Shown here: one piece after another, positions 32,105 through 33,653 of the stretch | Position numbering within the stretch: position 1 is the stretch's first letter | Layout of the letters: each line of letters begins with the position of its first letter | The notes under the pieces: generated by a model | Told to the model about the DNA's origin: nothing | Database searches by the model: none | Seen by the model: only the letters and a program-made list of their open reading frames with translations | Made by a program: the position numbers and the translations under genes | Origin: Gammaproteobacteria bacterium | GTDB lineage: Bacteria; Pseudomonadota; Gammaproteobacteria; HK1 | Assembly: GCA_021773645.1 (NCBI GenBank) | Contig: JAJFJU010000020.1 | Span: 1-33,653, forward strand | Length of the DNA stretch: 33,653 nt | Reading direction: 5' to 3'

Positions 32105-32905
32105 GTGTCCGAGCAAAACGCGGGTTCGCGTAAGCCTAAAATCGTAGTCGACCACCTGACCAAGTCTTATGACGGCAATATCATTGCTGTGGACGACATT
32201 AATCTGAGTATAGACAAGGGGGAATACTGCATTCTCTTTGGCCCAAGTGGCGTCGGTAAGTCGACCCTGATGCGCCATATTAATTACCTCATTAAGCCCA
32301 CTAAGGGCGACATCGTCATCGATGGTAAGCGCCTCGGTGATATGAAAACTAAGGAACTGCTCAAGCAGCGTTCAAAAATCGGCATGATTTTCCAGGAGTT
32401 CAACCTGGTAAACCGCATGTCGGTAATCATGAATGTTATGTGCGGCCGCCTGCATTATCTCAGCACCTGGCGCTCTCTGACCTTCAGCTTTACTCGTGAT
32501 GACCATGAGCGTGCAGTGGATTGCTTGCGTCGCGCCGGTCTACACGAAGAAGAGCTTTACTTCCGTCGTGCCGATACCTTAAGTGGCGGCCAGAAACAGC
32601 GTGTGGCTATTGCCCGTATGTTGATTCAGGAGCCAGAAATCATCCTGGCGGATGAGCCTATCGCGGCGCTCGATGTGAAAAATCAGCACATGATTCTCGA
32701 GCTAATTGGTGATATTGCCCGTCGTGACAACATCACTATCGTCATGACCCTACATCACCTGGATCTTGCCAAGAAGTACGCCAGCCGTATCATCGGTCTG
32801 TCTGAGGGCAAAGTGGCCTTCGATGGCCCGGGAGAGAGCCTGGACGAAGCCGCTATCAACCGTGTGTTCAAAATGGAAGATGGCAAAGTCGTAGGTACGA
32901 CCTAA
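32105..32905 (+). CDS. phnC: phosphonate/phosphite ABC transporter ATP-binding protein
   Basis: 266 aa from GTG 32105, the usual PhnC size. Walker A is GPSGVGKS (46-53), the Q-loop is in IFQEFNLVNR, the ABC signature is LSGGQKQR (159-166), and Walker B is IILADEPIAALD (179-190). The H-loop is in MTLHHLDLAKKYA. The CGRLHYLSTWRSLTFSFTRDD insertion is typical of PhnC rather than other ABC ATPases. GGGGGA sits 6 bp before this GTG; an in-frame ATG at 32054 would add 17 residues with no family resemblance. It overlaps phnE by 1 bp (TAATG). As a homodimer it would power the permease that follows. Confidence 0.93.
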   Translation: MSEQNAGSRKPKIVVDHLTKSYDGNIIAVDDINLSIDKGEYCILFGPSGVGKSTLMRHINYLIKPTKGDIVIDGKRLGDMKTKELLKQRSKIGMIFQEFNLVNRMSVIMNVMCGRLHYLSTWRSLTFSFTRDDHERAVDCLRRAGLHEEELYFRRADTLSGGQKQRVAIARMLIQEPEIILADEPIAALDVKNQHMILELIGDIARRDNITIVMTLHHLDLAKKYASRIIGLSEGKVAFDGPGESLDEAAINRVFKMEDGKVVGTT

Positions 32906-33653
32906 TGGCTAAAATTATCGACATTAGGGATATTGACCTTGAGGGGGTGGAACTCGCCATCCATGTGCGCAAAAAAGTTCGCATGGGATATGCCAGGCTT
33001 GTGGCCGTTGTCCTTGGGGTCGTTTTGTACGCCGCCTACTACACTAACTTTAACCTTGCTGAGCTGGAGCGCGGTTCTCCTCACATCTGGAAACTGCTGG
33101 GACGCATGTTCCCACCGGATCTGGAGCCATTGGGAGAAATTGGTGGGCCACTGGTAGAAACCCTGCAGATGGCCTTGGTGGGTACCACCCTGCCCATTCC
33201 CATCGCTATGTTTCTGGCCTTTTATGCCGCTACCAGTACACGGCGTATACATTGGCTAGGTAATCTGGTTCGTGTTGCGTTGAATACCCTGCGTACGGTT
33301 CCGGAGCTATTGTGGGCAATGATTCTGGTGTCTGCAGTGGGCCTGGGTACCTTTCCGGGTACGTTGGCGCTGACTCTGCATAGCACGGGTAGCATGGGTA
33401 AGTTCTTCTACGAGACCATTGAGGCCGTGGATGAGGGGATTCTTGAGGCGATGAAGTCCACCGGGGCCAATCGCTTGCAGATTTTCTTCTTTGGAATCAT
33501 TCCCACCATCTTGCCTAATATCATGTCAGTGGTTTTGTTGTATTGGGATTACAACAATCGCTCGGCAACGGTACTGGGGCTCGTGGGCGCCGGTGGTATC
33601 GGTTTTATCCTCACCTCCGCTATCGCCGAATTTGAATACCAGCAGGCTATTAC
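32905..33653 (+). CDS. phnE: phosphonate/phosphite ABC transporter permease, cut by window edge
   Basis: About 249 residues are visible before the right edge. It is an inner-membrane permease of the PhnE family. There is a first membrane helix at about residues 31-48. GGPLVETLQMALVGTTLPIPIAMFLAFYAA begins the permease core (key residues Gly, Pro and Phe of the family). The coupling EAA-type loop is the segment with EAVDEGILEAMKSTGANRLQIFFFGIIP. DYNNRSATVLGLVGAGGIGF is the PhnE hallmark, where D-N-R-S-A-T-V-G-V-GAGGIG is conserved. It starts on the phnC stop codon (TAATG). Many relatives have a second phnE next; this would lie outside the window. Confidence 0.9.
   Translation, partial: MAKIIDIRDIDLEGVELAIHVRKKVRMGYARLVAVVLGVVLYAAYYTNFNLAELERGSPHIWKLLGRMFPPDLEPLGEIGGPLVETLQMALVGTTLPIPIAMFLAFYAATSTRRIHWLGNLVRVALNTLRTVPELLWAMILVSAVGLGTFPGTLALTLHSTGSMGKFFYETIEAVDEGILEAMKSTGANRLQIFFFGIIPTILPNIMSVVLLYWDYNNRSATVLGLVGAGGIGFILTSAIAEFEYQQAI

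Overview
The window looks like chromosome from a hopanoid-producing gammaproteobacterium, possibly a Chromatiales/Ectothiorhodospiraceae-type or similar lineage. The support is a csiV gene overlapping mfd (a gammaproteobacterial arrangement), hpnH beside dxs, an hpt/methylthioinosine phosphorylase pair, and medium-high G+C by eye. This placement is inference; there is no rRNA or other phylogenetic marker in the window. No tRNA, rRNA, CRISPR array, insertion sequence or phage gene was found. Genes are tightly packed, with many 1-11 bp start/stop overlaps.

Layout. 1-3046 (minus): the N-terminal part of a secreted M48 metalloprotease translationally coupled to a periplasmic SH3-domain protein, then dxs. 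3183-5859 (plus): hpnH, an MlaC/HpnM-like lipid carrier and the MlaA lipoprotein, an isoprenoid/hopanoid and outer-membrane lipid module. 5902-7338 (minus): a PilZ-like protein. 7424-12265 (plus): a DUF815 ATPase, hpt, methylthioinosine phosphorylase and an EmrAB-type efflux pair. 12443-15526 (plus): a universal stress protein, a Na+/Pi-cotransporter/PhoU-type protein and a DUF938 methyltransferase. 15527-20707 (minus): a deoR-mfd-csiV series in which each gene overlaps the next.

20833-27977 (plus) is the most unusual part. It is one compact operon, divergent from the DeoR-type regulator, with two complete but different TPP-dependent 2-oxoacid dehydrogenase E1 alpha/beta pairs, a CtBP-like D-2-hydroxyacid dehydrogenase, a lambda-crystallin/L-gulonate-3-dehydrogenase-like enzyme and a single lipoyl E2. 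There is no E3. The second E1 beta has methionine where the family has its conserved active-site histidine. The regulator/operon gap holds 10-bp-phased repeats that look like a DeoR-family operator. I infer a hydroxyacid or sugar-acid catabolic route ending in oxidative decarboxylation to an acyl-CoA; the substrate cannot be read from sequence.

After this come a convergent Sfp-type phosphopantetheinyl transferase, a secreted gamma-glutamyltransferase, and a phosphonate/phosphite-type ABC importer in the order phnD-phnC-phnE. That transporter has a sigma-70-like promoter overlapping a perfect palindrome and a strong terminator between phnD and phnC. phnE runs off the right edge.
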